In this document: positions 6,219-13,049 of the stretch, one piece after another
Numbering within the stretch: position 1 is the stretch's first letter
Layout: each line of letters begins with the position of its first letter
NCBI GenBank assembly: GCA_937903315.1
Contig: CALCZO010000033.1
Coordinates: forward strand, 1 to 15,455
Length of the DNA: 15,455 nucleotides
DNA from: an uncultured Alphaproteobacteria bacterium
Lineage (GTDB): Bacteria > Pseudomonadota > Alphaproteobacteria > Rhizobiales > Beijerinckiaceae
Direction: 5' to 3'
The notes under the pieces: generated by a model
Databases searched by the model: none
What the model was told of the DNA's origin: nothing
Seen by the model: the letters and a program-made list of their open reading frames with translations, nothing else
Made by a program: the position numbers and the translations under genes

Positions 6219-7264
6219 AGCGGCAGCAGGCGCGGGCCGGGGAACGGGCCGATATACATCCGTCCCTGATCGAACCTGAGCGTGAACGGCACCGCCTTCG
6301 GCTTGGCCTGAGGTTTGGCCTTGCCGCCCGAGAGGATTGCGCCGATCAGGCCCCCGGCCGCGCCGGTGTTGCCGCCGAGGCTGAGGCCGAACGCCTGCAT
6401 CAGCGTCTCAACCCCCTGCGCGGTGCCTTCGATCGTGCCCTCGGGCCGGCGCATCTCGTCGAGACGGAACTGCCCGGTCATGTCGAGTTGCATCGCGCCC
6501 TTGGCGAAGGTCAGCGCTGCCACCTGCGCCTCGCCTTCGGACACGCGCCACAGTTCCGCCGTCTGGCGCCAGTCGCGCGGCGGGCTGGGCAGCAGCTTGG
6601 TCAGGCGGGTCTTCAGGGTCAGCGCCGCCGGGGCCTGATCCTTGAGGGCGAGGTTCAGGAGGTCCGAGATGATCCCGGTCGCGGTCAGCGCCACATCGGT
6701 GGCAGGTTCGGTGCCCGGTGCACGGCGCAGATGGAACTCCGTCTTTGCGCTGGCGATGGTCTGGGTCGCCAGACCCGGAGCCTCGTAGCTGAGCGACGGC
6801 TTGACCAGTTCGACGGCAAAATCCTCAAGCACTCCGGCCGAGCCGCGGTAGGACCCGCGCGCGCTCTCGAAGGCGAGGGTGACGGCATCGCCCGCCGCGC
6901 CCTTCCAGTTGAGCGGGCCGGAGAATGCGGCAATCACCTGCCGGGGATCGACCACCCGCGCCGTCACGGTCAGCCCGGCGAGCGTGCCGGTTCCGGCCCG
7001 TCCCGGTTCAGCCGAGGTATAGGTCGGGTTGCGGCATTCGACGGCGAAGCGGAACGGAAATCCGGCAACCGAGCGTTCCGGGCAGGTCCATGTCCGCCCG
7101 AGCCGCACCTCGCGCGCCATCCAGCCATCCATGACGTCGATGGCCCGCGACCGCGCATAGAACCAGAACCCGGTCCATGCGAGGCAGGCCAGCATGAACA
7201 GGATGACCGGGATATAGAGCCCCTTGCGGGAGCGTGGTGGCACATTCAGCGGCGCATCGGTCAT
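6212..7264 (-). CDS. DUF2125 family membrane-anchored protein
   Basis: The 350-aa protein resembles the alphaproteobacterial DUF2125 family, whose function is not established. A short basic N-terminus (RSRKG) precedes one hydrophobic segment at about residues 16-36. The rest, some 310 aa, is probably periplasmic. The region just after the membrane segment has the family feel: GWMAREVRLGRTWTCPERSVAGFPFRFAVEC, including a Cys pair (Cys61 and Cys77) that could form a disulphide. The remainder is beta-rich and repetitive, as in AsmA-like or lipoprotein-like envelope proteins, followed by a glycine-rich linker and a GKAKPQAKPKA stretch near the end. The start ATG 7264 is preceded by a GAGA-type ribosome-binding site. 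Its 3' end overlaps tyrC by 7 bp. An envelope role is inference from topology. Confidence 0.8.
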   Translation of the reverse strand: MTDAPLNVPPRSRKGLYIPVILFMLACLAWTGFWFYARSRAIDVMDGWMAREVRLGRTWTCPERSVAGFPFRFAVECRNPTYTSAEPGRAGTGTLAGLTVTARVVDPRQVIAAFSGPLNWKGAAGDAVTLAFESARGSYRGSAGVLEDFAVELVKPSLSYEAPGLATQTIASAKTEFHLRRAPGTEPATDVALTATGIISDLLNLALKDQAPAALTLKTRLTKLLPSPPRDWRQTAELWRVSEGEAQVAALTFAKGAMQLDMTGQFRLDEMRRPEGTIEGTAQGVETLMQAFGLSLGGNTGAAGGLIGAILSGGKAKPQAKPKAVPFTLRFDQGRMYIGPFPGPRLLPLY

Positions 7265-7299
7265 CGGGTCTCTCGTCGTTTCCCTGAGGGGTCAACTGG

Positions 7300-7327
7300 G
7301 GCTTGATTTCAGTCAGGAATTCAAGCC
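7300..7327. promoter_or_regulatory. Near-perfect 28-bp dyad in front of the chaC-like gene
   Basis: GGCTTGATTTC (7300-7310) and GAATTCAAGCC (7317-7327) are inverted copies over 11 bp with one mismatch, separated by AGTCAG. The dyad lies in the 75-bp gap between the divergent DUF2125 and ChaC-type genes and ends 12 nt before the ChaC ATG, where no Shine-Dalgarno is visible. It could be an operator serving one or both genes, or an RNA hairpin in the leader of the ChaC-type gene. It is not a terminator: it precedes a start and has no T-tract. Confidence 0.45.
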
Positions 7328-7339
7328 AGAAAAACAGTC

Positions 7340-7864
7340 ATGCAACACCATCACGGCGATCTTTGGGTCTTCGCCTACGGCTCGCTGATCTGGCGGCCGG
7401 GGTTTGACTATGTCGAGCGCTGTCCGGCGCTGCTCAAGGGCGCGCATCGCAAGCTCTGCGTCTATTCGCATGTCCATCGCGGCACGCGCGAACAGCCCGG
7501 TCTGGTGCTCGGACTCGACCATGGCGGCGCCTGCCGCGGCGTTGCCTTCCGCGTCGACGCGCACCGGCAGGAGGAGACAGTCGCCTATCTGAGGGCGCGC
7601 GAGCAGATCAACATGGTCTACAGGGAATGCGTCCGCCCTGTCCGGCTCGATGACGGCCGGCAGGTGCTGGCGCTGTGCTACGTGGTTGACCGGGCGCACA
7701 GCCAGTATGCCGCGCGGCTGGAGCGCGAGGAAGTGTTGCAACTCGTGCGCCAGGGGGTTGGCCAGTCGGGCGCCAATCCCGATTATGTCCGCAACACCGC
7801 ACTCGCACTGAAGGAACTGGGCATTCACGATTCCCTGCTCGACTGGATATCGGCCCGCGTCTGA
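7340..7864 (+). CDS. ChaC-family gamma-glutamylcyclotransferase
   Basis: The 174-aa cytosolic protein belongs to the ChaC family, whose members cleave glutathione to 5-oxoproline and Cys-Gly. The substrate-binding loop is WVFAYGSLIWRPGF at about residues 9-22, and the expected catalytic Glu is Glu88 in LRAREQ. GVAFRV near residue 67 and the segment ANPDYVRNTALALKELGI near the end also fit ChaC. Length is close to the family norm of 175-230 aa. No Shine-Dalgarno precedes ATG 7340; instead a dyad ends 12 nt upstream. The last 40 bases overlap the 3' end of the convergent plsC gene. Glutathione specificity is inferred from the family; other gamma-glutamyl substrates are possible. Confidence 0.9.
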   Translation: MQHHHGDLWVFAYGSLIWRPGFDYVERCPALLKGAHRKLCVYSHVHRGTREQPGLVLGLDHGGACRGVAFRVDAHRQEETVAYLRAREQINMVYRECVRPVRLDDGRQVLALCYVVDRAHSQYAARLEREEVLQLVRQGVGQSGANPDYVRNTALALKELGIHDSLLDWISARV

Positions 7865-8586
7865 CCCTTCTCCGCCAGTGCCTCGTCGATCAGCCGGTCA
7901 GATCCGGTCTCGATCATGTCCTGCATCTGACGGAACGCGGTCTTGGCCGGCAGTCCGGCCGGGATCGGTTCGAGAAAATCCATCACCACGCGATAGGGCT
8001 GCTTGAGGAACCGCCGGCGCGGCCAGGCCAGCCCGGTGTTGAGCGCCACCGGCACGCACGGCACGCCAAGCAGGCGGTAGAGCTGGGCGACGCCCAGCTT
8101 GTAGTCCGGCTCGGCGCCGATGGCCCGGCGCGTGCCTTCAGGAAAGATGATGATCTGCCGCCCCTCGGCCAGCGCGGCGCGGACGCGGGCCGCAAGCTGA
8201 GACATCGCTTCGGCACCGCCGCCGCGATCGACCGGAATCTGCCCGAGCCGCTTGAGATGCCAGCCGAACAGCGGAATGGCATTGAGTTCGCGCTTGTAGA
8301 TGTAGGTCGGCCGATCGAACTGGGTCAGCAGCTGGATCGTCTCGAAGGTCGACTGATGCTTGGCGGCGATGATGACGCCGCCTGCGGGCACGCGCTCCAG
8401 CCCGCGCATCTCGACCGGTGCGCCGATGATCGTGCGGAACAGCCACATCGAGCTGGCCGCCCAGCCGTGGCTGAACATCCAGAACTTCTCGCGCGGCATC
8501 AGGAAGCCGACGCAGGCGACGAGGAACCACGCCGCAGCGTTGGCATAGAACAGGACGGCAAACAGGACGTTGCGCAGGACCAGCAT
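7825..8586 (-). CDS. plsC: 1-acyl-sn-glycerol-3-phosphate acyltransferase (PlsC family)
   Basis: The 253-aa membrane-associated enzyme acylates lysophosphatidate to phosphatidate in phospholipid synthesis. A hydrophobic N-terminal anchor spans about residues 5-30. Motif I reads KHQSTFE with His77 and Glu82, an HX4E form of the usual HX4D. Motif II appears as YKRELNAIPLFGWHLKRLG, motif III as IIFPEGTRR and motif IV as VPVALNTG. All are in the normal order and spacing. The start ATG 8586 follows an AGAAG-like ribosome-binding site. It lies 70 bp downstream of ydcF and is probably the last gene of the ftsE-ftsX-ydcF-plsC run. Its final 40 bases overlap the ChaC-type gene on the other strand. A related acyltransferase specificity, for example ornithine-lipid synthesis, cannot be ruled out. 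Confidence 0.92.
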   Translation of the reverse strand: MLVLRNVLFAVLFYANAAAWFLVACVGFLMPREKFWMFSHGWAASSMWLFRTIIGAPVEMRGLERVPAGGVIIAAKHQSTFETIQLLTQFDRPTYIYKRELNAIPLFGWHLKRLGQIPVDRGGGAEAMSQLAARVRAALAEGRQIIIFPEGTRRAIGAEPDYKLGVAQLYRLLGVPCVPVALNTGLAWPRRRFLKQPYRVVMDFLEPIPAGLPAKTAFRQMQDMIETGSDRLIDEALAEKGQTRADIQSSRES

Positions 8587-8656
8587 CAGTTTCTTCTGTC
8601 AGGCCAGAGGGACCGGGACTGGCAAACTCCTTTCCGGCGTCGCCGTCAAGCCGCGA

Positions 8657-9340
8657 TCAGGGTCGGCCGGGATTGTCCGGCACCAGCCGGCTGCGCAGTT
8701 CGGCGGCCAGGTATTTGGCAAATTCGATGAACAGCAGCCGGAACAGGCCGGCATCCTGCCACCATGCCTCGATGCGTAGGCTGTCGGACATCACCGGATG
8801 GGGGATGAACTCGACATCCTTGAGGTGCCGGCGCAGTTCAACCAGCGCACGCGGCATGTGGTAGCGCGACGTGACCACCATGACCGAGCGATAGCCATGC
8901 CGCGCCGCCCAGTCGGCCGTTTCGCGCGCATTGCCAACCGTGTTGAGCGCATCGCGTCCGATATCGATGCAGCAGGCGAACAGATCGGCGTTGCCGATGG
9001 TACGGATCAGCGTCTGGTCCGAGACGGCGACATTGACCCCGGTGATCAGCAATCGTCGCGCCCGCCCTTCGCGCAGTACCGACATGGCATCGCCGATCCT
9101 GTCAGCCCCGCCGGTCAGCGCCGCGATCCCGTCCACCCGGCGACCGAACTCGCTTTCCAGCCGGCCCAGACCATTGACGAACACGACAAAGCCGATGCCG
9201 AACGCGATGACAGCGGCAACGGCAAGCGCGGTCAATCCCTGCAGGGCGCGGGCGGGCCATTGGCGCAGGGCATCCCTGTCCGGTGCGTCGGGCGCCAGAT
9301 CCGGAGGCAGGAGGTCAGGGTTACCGTTCTCACCCGTCAT
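8657..9340 (-). CDS. YdcF/ElyC/SanA-family membrane protein (DUF218)
   Basis: The 227-aa protein has an N-terminal proline/aspartate-rich cytosolic tail, one membrane segment at about residues 34-56, and a YdcF-like domain. The domain shows DGIAALTGGADRI, LLITGVN, NTVGNARETADW and VVTSRYHMPRAL, matching the family's conserved segments in order. Members are linked to envelope integrity and peptidoglycan lipid-carrier metabolism (ElyC, SanA), but the enzymatic activity is not defined. Two starts compete. ATG 9340 has AAAGGAG 13 nt upstream. ATG 9391 overlaps the ftsX stop as ATGA and would add 17 residues rich in rare codons (ACA, AGG, CGA, TCT). I prefer 9340 on codon use. Placement after ftsEX and before plsC fits an envelope role. 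Confidence 0.85.
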   Translation of the reverse strand: MTGENGNPDLLPPDLAPDAPDRDALRQWPARALQGLTALAVAAVIAFGIGFVVFVNGLGRLESEFGRRVDGIAALTGGADRIGDAMSVLREGRARRLLITGVNVAVSDQTLIRTIGNADLFACCIDIGRDALNTVGNARETADWAARHGYRSVMVVTSRYHMPRALVELRRHLKDVEFIPHPVMSDSLRIEAWWQDAGLFRLLFIEFAKYLAAELRSRLVPDNPGRP

Positions 9341-9387
9341 GGGTCGAGATCCGCTCCTTTGCGCGTTGCGTGTGTCTGCCAGCCAGC

Positions 9388-10332
9388 TCATTCCAATCCA
9401 CGCAGATTGCGGAACACTGTTTTACGCGAAACCACCGCCGTGATGAATGCGACAAGTCCGACAATCATCAGGATCGACAGATACCCGGCCCAGCCCAGCG
9501 AGAACCGGCCGAACAGGGCTTCGACCTGATCGCCACCCGCGCTGGTCACCCAGCGGCTCGAAAACGCCGAGGCGACAAGAAACGCCACCACCGCCAGCGC
9601 ACCGCCGATCACGCCGCCGCGCAATCCCAATTGCAGGAAATGATGGCGAAATTCGCGCGCGATGAACCGGTCCTCGGCACCGACGAGATGGAGCACGTCG
9701 ATGATCTCCCGGTTGCCGGCCATCGCCCCGCGCGTGGCAAACACGATCGCCAGCGCCATGGCGGTCAGGACCAGCGCCAGCACGGCAATGCCGATGACCA
9801 CCAGCGTATTGGCCATGGTCGCAAGGCGTTGCAGCCACAGCCGGTGATCGTCGAGACTGGCGGAGGGCAGCGCGCCAAGCTCGGATCGCAGGCGCGGCAG
9901 ATCGGGCGTCGCGCCATCGGCCAGCTTCAGCACGATCAGGCGCGGCACCGGCAGGTCGGCCAGCGCCAGCCCACCGCCGAGCCAAGGCTCGAGCAGCCTT
10001 TCCGCCTCGGCCCGCGAATAGATGCGCACATTGGCGATGCCCGGCGTGCGCTGGGCCATTTCACCGGCGCGGCGGACATCGGCATCGATATCGCGCCCGG
10101 CGCGCGGGCGGATCTGGATCGTCACCTCACGCGCCACCGATGCGGTCCATTCCGACGAGGCTGCGGCAATCAACTGGACCGAACCGGCGGTCATCGAGGC
10201 GAGAAAGGCCATGATGACGATGACGATGACCAGTGACCGTCCGGCAAGCGAGGAGGCCGGCAGCAGCGCCGCGCTGCGCCGGCGCGAAGCGGTCACGCGC
10301 GGGGCCGGGCGGGAGGGATCAGTCGAAGACAT
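9388..10332 (-). CDS. ftsX: Cell division ABC transporter permease FtsX
   Basis: The 314-aa inner-membrane protein is the permease-like partner of FtsE. In known systems FtsEX relays ATP hydrolysis to periplasmic peptidoglycan hydrolases at the septum. Topology fits FtsX: cytosolic N-terminus, a membrane segment at about 33-55, a periplasmic domain at 56-175, then segments at about 176-199, 236-257 and 282-302. IIDVLHLVGAEDRFIAREF is the typical cytosolic loop with the LVGA coupling region. I start at ATG 10332, which has GGAGG 8 nt upstream (minus-strand GGAGGGGCAGTTG) and overlaps the ftsE stop by 14 bp; an upstream extension to 10368 is unsupported. The periplasmic domain is moderately diverged, as usual for FtsX. 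Confidence 0.93.
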   Translation of the reverse strand: MSSTDPSRPAPRVTASRRRSAALLPASSLAGRSLVIVIVIMAFLASMTAGSVQLIAAASSEWTASVAREVTIQIRPRAGRDIDADVRRAGEMAQRTPGIANVRIYSRAEAERLLEPWLGGGLALADLPVPRLIVLKLADGATPDLPRLRSELGALPSASLDDHRLWLQRLATMANTLVVIGIAVLALVLTAMALAIVFATRGAMAGNREIIDVLHLVGAEDRFIAREFRHHFLQLGLRGGVIGGALAVVAFLVASAFSSRWVTSAGGDQVEALFGRFSLGWAGYLSILMIVGLVAFITAVVSRKTVFRNLRGLE

Positions 10333-10978
10333 GCAACTGCCCCTCCGCCAGCACCATGCGCCGCGCATCGACCTGGTCCATCAGCGCCAGATCGTGCGTC
10401 GCCAGCACCACCGAGGTGCCCGAGCGGTTCATCTCGATGAACAGCCGCAGCAGCCGGCGGGCAAGCGTGGGATCGACGTTGCCGGTCGGCTCATCGGCCA
10501 GCAGCAGGTCCGGGCGCGAGATTGTCGCCCGCGCGATCGCCGCCCGCTGTTTCTCGCCGCCCGACAGGATGGCCGGCGAGACATGCAGCCGGTCGCCCAG
10601 ACCGACCCATTTGATCAGTTCGATCACCTCGGGCCGGTAGCTGGCCTCGTCACGGCCCTGCACCCTGAGCGGCAGGGCGACATTCTCATAGGTCGTCAGA
10701 TGATCGAGCAGGCGGAAATCCTGGAACACCACGCCGATCCGCCGCCGCAACCGCGTGATCGCATCCTTGTCGAGGCGCGACGTGTCGTGGCCGAACAGCG
10801 TCACAAGACCGCGCGTTGGCCTGAGCGTTTGCAGGATCAGCCTGAGCAGCGTCGTCTTGCCCGCGCCGGAAGGGCCGGTCAGGAACTGCAGGGTGTGGGG
10901 CGGGATGTCGAAGGTCAGATCCTTCAATATCTCGGGACCCATCCCGTATCTCAGGCCGACATTCTCGAATCGGACCAC
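10319..10978 (-). CDS. ftsE: Cell division ATP-binding protein FtsE
   Basis: The 219-aa cytosolic ABC ATPase works with FtsX at the division septum. It shows Walker A GPSGAGKT (35-42), the Q-loop at Gln86 in VVFQDFRLL, signature LSGGEKQR (138-145), Walker B LLLADEPTGNVDP with Asp162/Glu163, and the H-loop His195 in ATHD. The sequence is FtsE-like from residue 1 (VVRFENVGLRYG). I therefore use the GTG start at 10978, which has GGGAG 6 nt upstream. The frame remains open for another 390 codons upstream, but that portion is antisense to the zinc-ribbon and hpt genes and is not coding. ftsE heads the leftward ftsE-ftsX-ydcF-plsC group. Confidence 0.96.
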   Translation of the reverse strand: MVRFENVGLRYGMGPEILKDLTFDIPPHTLQFLTGPSGAGKTTLLRLILQTLRPTRGLVTLFGHDTSRLDKDAITRLRRRIGVVFQDFRLLDHLTTYENVALPLRVQGRDEASYRPEVIELIKWVGLGDRLHVSPAILSGGEKQRAAIARATISRPDLLLADEPTGNVDPTLARRLLRLFIEMNRSGTSVVLATHDLALMDQVDARRMVLAEGQLHVFD

Positions 10979-11110
10979 CTGTTGCTCCCGGCGAATCGCA
11001 TCGTTTTTACCCGCCGTTAACGATGAGGGTCCAGCAATAACACAGAAGACGGTTCGCTCCGCAGGGGCGCGCCATGCCCATGACTGACAACAGGACCTCC
11101 GGAACGAGAC
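10979..11110. promoter_or_regulatory. Divergent promoter region between ftsE and the zinc-ribbon gene
   Basis: This 132-bp gap separates two divergent genes and must contain both promoters. It holds an imperfectly spaced dyad CATCGTT (10999-11005) and AACGATG (11019-11025), the latter including GTTAAC. This lies about 20-45 bp before the ftsE GTG, where an operator or promoter could sit. I cannot assign -35/-10 boxes with confidence. Confidence 0.35.
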
Positions 11111-11881
11111 ATGGCCGAGATCATCTGTCCGGAATGCGCGGCGACCTATCAGGTGCCCGATCAGGCGCTGGGAGCAGGCCGCAAGGTCCGCTGTGCTGCC
11201 TGCAAGACCTTGTGGCTGGCCCGTGCTCCCGTGCTCGAAACGGTCGCCGAGGCTGAGGAAACGGGCCTCGGCGCTGCCGTGGCTACTGATGCGCCCGAAC
11301 CGCCGGCAGAGATGGTCGTCGAGCCTCCCGCCTCTTCGACGCCTCCCGCCCCGGCATCCCGGTCCCGCGATGTCCGCCCGCGCGATGCCCGGCAGCGCCC
11401 GTGGCACCAGCGCATTGGCTCCGTGCCGTCGCCGCGTGTCTCGCGCGGGCCGATGCTGGCCGCGCTGGCGCTGGGCTTGCTGATTGTCGCCGCCGTCGGA
11501 TTGCGGGCCAGCATCGTCCGTCATGTGCCCGAAGCCGGCCGCATCTACGCTGCGCTCGGTTTGCCGGTCAACCTGACCGGACTGGAACTGAGCGGCATCA
11601 AGAGTGGCCTGATCACCGAGGACGGTGTCGAGCTTCTGGTCGTGCAGGGTGAAATCGCCAATGTTTCGGCGACGGCACGGTCTGTGCCGCGACTGCGCTT
11701 TTCGGTGCTCGATGCCAAGGGTGTGCCGCTCTATGCCTGGACCGCGCAATCGGACGCCAAGCAGTTGCAGCCGGGCGAGCGGCAGACCTTCCGCCGCCGG
11801 CTGGCCTCGCCGCCGCCCGAGGGACGGGAAGTCCTCGTCCGCTTCGCCGGCAAGGCCGACCTCGTCGCCCTGTCGCAGTAA
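11111..11881 (+). CDS. Zinc-ribbon (MJ0042-type) protein with membrane segment and DUF3426-like C-terminus
   Basis: The 256-aa protein starts MAEIICPECAATYQVPD, an N-terminal zinc ribbon of the MJ0042 type with Cys6, Cys9, Cys28 and Cys31 (CPEC ... CAAC). An acidic, proline-rich linker of about 75 residues follows, then a basic stretch and a membrane segment at about residues 114-132. After that comes a C-terminal domain containing YAALGLPVNLTGLELSGI. This resembles DUF3426-type domains in membrane zinc-ribbon proteins. The ribbon would be cytosolic and the C-terminal domain periplasmic. The family's function is not established. Position divergent from ftsEX and upstream of hpt is the only context. 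The start ATG 11111 has GGA upstream at modest spacing. Confidence 0.85.
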   Translation: MAEIICPECAATYQVPDQALGAGRKVRCAACKTLWLARAPVLETVAEAEETGLGAAVATDAPEPPAEMVVEPPASSTPPAPASRSRDVRPRDARQRPWHQRIGSVPSPRVSRGPMLAALALGLLIVAAVGLRASIVRHVPEAGRIYAALGLPVNLTGLELSGIKSGLITEDGVELLVVQGEIANVSATARSVPRLRFSVLDAKGVPLYAWTAQSDAKQLQPGERQTFRRRLASPPPEGREVLVRFAGKADLVALSQ

Positions 11882-11905
11882 TCGGCTGTCAGAACCCGCT
11901 TTGCC

Positions 11906-11934
11906 GCCCCTGTCGGACGTGCTGTAACAGGGGC
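11906..11934 (+). promoter_or_regulatory. Perfect 8-bp hairpin abutting the hpt Shine-Dalgarno
   Basis: GCCCCTGT (11906-11913) and ACAGGGGC (11927-11934) are perfect inverted copies around a 13-nt loop. The right arm is followed at once by AAGGAG (11935-11940), the likely ribosome-binding site of hpt, 11 nt before its ATG. No T-tract follows, so it is not an intrinsic terminator. It could stabilise the upstream mRNA end, bind a regulator, or affect ribosome access to hpt. Confidence 0.4.
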
Positions 11935-11951
11935 AAGGAGAATGCACGACC

Positions 11952-12485
11952 ATGACCGAGACCCGCCGCATCCGCGTTCTGTACGACGAAGACACCATTG
12001 CCCGCCGCAATGTCGAATTGGCAAAAGACATCGCTGCGACCAAACCCGACCGGCTTCTGGTGATTTCGGTACTGCGCGGCAGCTTCATTTTCGCAGCTGA
12101 TCTGTTGCGCGCGATGCATCGCGAGGGGATGGCGCCGCAGGTCGAGTTCATGCAGCTGTCGAGCTATCGCGAGGGCACGGTGTCGAGTGGCCGGGTGACG
12201 ATCACCAAGGACATCGAAGGCGATGTGCGCGGGCGCGATGTCCTGATCATCGATGACATCCTCGAATCGGGACGCACGCTGGCCTTTGCCAAGGATCTTC
12301 TGGTGGCACGCGGTGCCAAACGCGTGCTGACGGCGGTGCTGGTGGAAAAGCCGGGGCACCGGGCAGTGCAGTTCGATGCCGATTTTGTCGGCTTCACATC
12401 GCCGGACCTGTTCCTCGTCGGTTACGGGATGGATGTCGCCCATTCCTACCGCGAGTTGCCGTTTGTCGGCGTCGTCGAGAAGTGA
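11952..12485 (+). CDS. hpt: Hypoxanthine(-guanine) phosphoribosyltransferase
   Basis: The 177-aa cytosolic enzyme salvages hypoxanthine, and usually guanine, by transfer of phosphoribose from PRPP. Motifs are ISVLRGSFIFAADL near residues 38-51 with the flexible-loop segment SSYREGTVSSG after it. The PRPP-binding VLIIDDILESGRTL lies at 97-110 with Asp101/Asp102, followed by the LVEKPGHR base-binding region and LVGYGMD (155-161). Length is normal for the family. AAGGAG lies 11 nt upstream of ATG 11952, directly after a hairpin. It may be co-transcribed with the zinc-ribbon gene 70 bp upstream. Its TGA abuts the stop of convergent tspO. It complements purSQ, the de novo purine genes at the other end of the window, but no shared control is visible. 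Confidence 0.95.
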   Translation: MTETRRIRVLYDEDTIARRNVELAKDIAATKPDRLLVISVLRGSFIFAADLLRAMHREGMAPQVEFMQLSSYREGTVSSGRVTITKDIEGDVRGRDVLIIDDILESGRTLAFAKDLLVARGAKRVLTAVLVEKPGHRAVQFDADFVGFTSPDLFLVGYGMDVAHSYRELPFVGVVEK

Positions 12486-13049
12486 TCAGCGGTTAAGCCA
12501 GACAATCGCGGCGTTGAGCACCGAAGCGTAGGCGACCCAGCCGGCATAGGGCCACAGCATCATGGCCGCCGGCCGGTCGAGCCGCAAGAAGGCCCGGATC
12601 GTCGCGATGATGGCGATCTCGAGCGCGAGGATCACCGCCAGCCCAGCGATCGGTGTGCGAAAGCCGAAGAACGCCCACGACCACGCGACATTGAGCACAA
12701 GCTGGCTGGCAAACAGCGCGATGGCGGTCGATCGGCCGGGCGTCGCCGCCGGCAGCCGCAGGACGCGCCAGAACGCCCAGGCCATCAGCGCGAACAGCGC
12801 GCTCCACGCGACCGGGAACACCCAGTTGGGCGGTGTGAACCCCGGCTTGACGAGCGCCGGATACCATCCGGCCAGCCCGCGCATCGTGCCAAGCTGGCCG
12901 AGAACCGATACCGCGACCACCACGGCCACGGCGAGCGCCAGTTTCACCAGTGACGGAAATGTCAGCGCAGGCTCCATGCCGCGCGCCGCAGCACGGGGCG
13001 CGAAGTCCGGATCGGGATCATCAGGCAGGCGGAGCGAGGGTTCGGTCAT
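12486..13049 (-). CDS. tspO: TspO/MBR family tryptophan-rich sensory protein
   Basis: The 187-aa membrane protein belongs to the TspO/peripheral benzodiazepine receptor family, known to bind tetrapyrroles and, in some alphaproteobacteria, to influence photosynthesis or stress regulation. It has about five hydrophobic segments. The diagnostic regions are GWYPALVKPGFTPPNWVFPVAW, LNVAWSWAFFG and LWPYAGWVAYASVLNAAIVWLN. A roughly 27-residue Asp/Pro-rich N-terminal extension precedes the first segment. An internal ATG at residue 25 would give the usual length of about 160 aa. I keep ATG 13049 because it overlaps the stop of the upstream transporter gene as ATGA, although no Shine-Dalgarno is seen. 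The stop abuts that of hpt. Confidence 0.9.
   Translation of the reverse strand: MTEPSLRLPDDPDPDFAPRAAARGMEPALTFPSLVKLALAVAVVVAVSVLGQLGTMRGLAGWYPALVKPGFTPPNWVFPVAWSALFALMAWAFWRVLRLPAATPGRSTAIALFASQLVLNVAWSWAFFGFRTPIAGLAVILALEIAIIATIRAFLRLDRPAAMMLWPYAGWVAYASVLNAAIVWLNR

Noticed and set aside
5963..7306. Plus-strand frame of 447 codons across tyrC and the DUF2125 gene
   Set aside because: It is out of frame with tyrC and antisense to DUF2125, has shadow-type composition and no motif.
9283..10236. Plus-strand frame of 317 codons opposite ydcF and ftsX
   Set aside because: It is a Gln/Arg/His-rich antisense shadow with no domain and runs through the ftsX gene.
10979..12151. Upstream extension of the ftsE frame by about 390 codons
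   Set aside because: The extension is antisense to the zinc-ribbon and hpt genes and has low-complexity shadow composition. FtsE is complete from the GTG at 10978 with a good ribosome-binding site.
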